This document shows positions 13,912 through 14,616 of a stretch of 14,616 nt of DNA, piece after piece. Positions within the stretch are counted from its first letter, which is position 1, and each line of letters begins with the position of its first letter. The notes under the pieces are model-generated. The model was not told the DNA's origin. It did not search any database and saw only the letters and a program-made list of their open reading frames with translations. The stretch covers positions 1 to 14,616 of the forward strand of contig CAMBGO010000036.1 of the NCBI GenBank assembly GCA_945866165.1, written 5' to 3'. Position numbers and translations under genes: made by a program. This stretch comes from Chitinophaga pinensis. Its GTDB lineage: Bacteria; Bacteroidota; Bacteroidia; Chitinophagales; Chitinophagaceae.

Positions 13912-14616
13912 CTATCTTTCTGTAAATGATACTGATTTTAGAGAAGTCAATTCACAATCGTGCTTACTGATATCCCTTGAAATATTTTTGAACATGTGTT
14001 CAACATCAATATTTGCAAATGTTTGATTCTTGTTGTTCCGAATACAAATTCGATTTGGACCACTTAATGTTCCATCTTTGGAGCGCATGAATGGATTAGC
14101 CAATCCATCATAAACAATATGCGGAAGATTCCTGCCAAATTTCAGTTTAAATCTATACATCAAACCAAACCTGCCCTGCATCGGAGCTCTTCGTTTTTTA
14201 CGCTCGAAATTATTTTCGTGGATATTGATAGCAGTAGGAAATGGATTGTATTGACTGTCTTTAATCTTAATTTCAGTCATGAAATAACTAATGATACCAA
14301 CACCCATCGTTCTGTTATTGATAATTTCATTATTAAAAATCTCCACATTGCTTGTAGCCAATATCAACATTCCAGTGCCTCTTGGAACTTTCGCAACAAT
14401 ATTTCCTTTTGGAGCAAAATTGGAGAAATTATTCTCGATAATTTTATTGTTGAATACACGAGTATAACCGCCTTTCTTTACAACTAGGTCAGGCAGGTCA
14501 AATACCAGTATGCCTCCGGTATTCCCAAATGCGGTGTTGTTGAATACATCTGCATAAAGTGAATTCTCAATTTCGATTCCAGCTACATTGTGATTCGCAA
14601 TTGAATTTTTTACAAT
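13912..14616 (-). CDS. Parallel beta-helix repeat protein, partner of the diheme cytochrome (5' end outside window)
   Basis: The frame is open from the right edge to a TAG at 13912-13914, giving 234 residues of the C-terminal part; the ATG at 14370 is internal, since the coding pattern continues upstream of it. Repeated turns rich in Asn and Gly mark a right-handed parallel beta-helix: IVKNSIANHNVAGIEIENS, YADVFNNTAFGNTGGILVFD, TRVFNNKIIENNFSNFAPKG, GNIVAKVPRGTGMLIL, and NVEIFNNEIINNRTMGVGII. The blocks GGILVFDLP and VPRGTG fit the TIGR03805-type family that is paired with TIGR03806 cytochromes. The C-terminal 90 residues are basic and poorly structured by eye (KKRRAPMQGR, LKFGRNLP). Probably exported, with the leader lying outside the window. 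Beta-helix proteins often bind or cleave polysaccharides, but no catalytic residues can be claimed. Six bp separate it from the cytochrome gene downstream. Confidence 0.85.
   Translation of the reverse strand: MVKNSIANHNVAGIEIENSLYADVFNNTAFGNTGGILVFDLPDLVVKKGGYTRVFNNKIIENNFSNFAPKGNIVAKVPRGTGMLILATSNVEIFNNEIINNRTMGVGIISYFMTEIKIKDSQYNPFPTAINIHENNFERKKRRAPMQGRFGLMYRFKLKFGRNLPHIVYDGLANPFMRSKDGTLSGPNRICIRNNKNQTFANIDVEHMFKNISRDISKHDCELTSLKSVSFTER

Noticed and set aside
1..14616. CRISPR arrays, tRNA or rRNA genes, prophage or defence genes
   Set aside because: No regularly spaced direct repeats, no recognisable tRNA or rRNA blocks, and no integrase, nuclease or toxin-antitoxin family was seen among the coding regions.

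Overview
The window looks like a chromosomal fragment of an AT-rich member of the Bacteroidota. The evidence is the gene repertoire: a DUF2961/GH172 enzyme, an FG-GAP lipoprotein with one c-type heme, a twin-arginine TIM-barrel protein, a large Asp-box propeller protein, and an SO2930-type diheme cytochrome paired with a parallel beta-helix protein. Starts also lack clear Shine-Dalgarno sequences, as is usual in this phylum. There is no rRNA, tRNA, CRISPR array, transposase, integrase or phage gene. Assignment below phylum is not supportable from the sequence alone.

Layout, left to right. (1) 1-544, minus: 5' part of a secreted GH172/DUF2961 glycosidase running off the left edge. (2) 545-873: gene-free, with three hairpin-forming repeats. 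(3) 874-2349, minus: FG-GAP/VCBS lipoprotein with one CxxCH heme site. (4) 2578-6269, plus: five tightly packed genes encoding a TIM-barrel sugar isomerase/epimerase-like protein, a beta-keto acid cleavage enzyme (BKACE, formerly DUF849), a NeuD/PglD-type hexapeptide acyltransferase, an unusually short DegT-type aminotransferase-like protein and a DDD-motif glycosyltransferase. The last four overlap or abut. (5) 6270-6696: AT-rich gene-free gap. (6) 6697-7776, plus: saccharopine/lysine dehydrogenase family protein. (7) 7835-10897, plus: 1020-residue exported Asp-box propeller protein. (8) 10902-12464, minus: a seven-bladed lactonase fused in frame to a RidA/YjgF-type domain, ending 4 bp from the convergent propeller gene. 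(9) 12465-12852: gene-free, holding a pair of inverted GC-rich hairpin repeats around an AT-rich core (REPIN/MITE-like). (10) 12853-14616, minus: the SO2930-type diheme cytochrome and, upstream by 6 bp, the 3' part of its beta-helix partner, which runs off the right edge.

How they may work together. The most interesting unit is region 4. By inference, BKACE would convert a beta-keto acid plus acetyl-CoA into an acyl-CoA and acetoacetate, the aminotransferase-like protein could place an amino group on a sugar, the hexapeptide enzyme could acylate that amine, and the glycosyltransferase could add the sugar to a surface glycan. This would be a small cassette that makes its own acyl donor. It is a hypothesis from gene order and family chemistry only. 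The other genes encode mainly exported proteins (glycosidase, heme proteins, propellers, beta-helix), which suggests periplasmic or outer-surface work on carbohydrates or small organic compounds.
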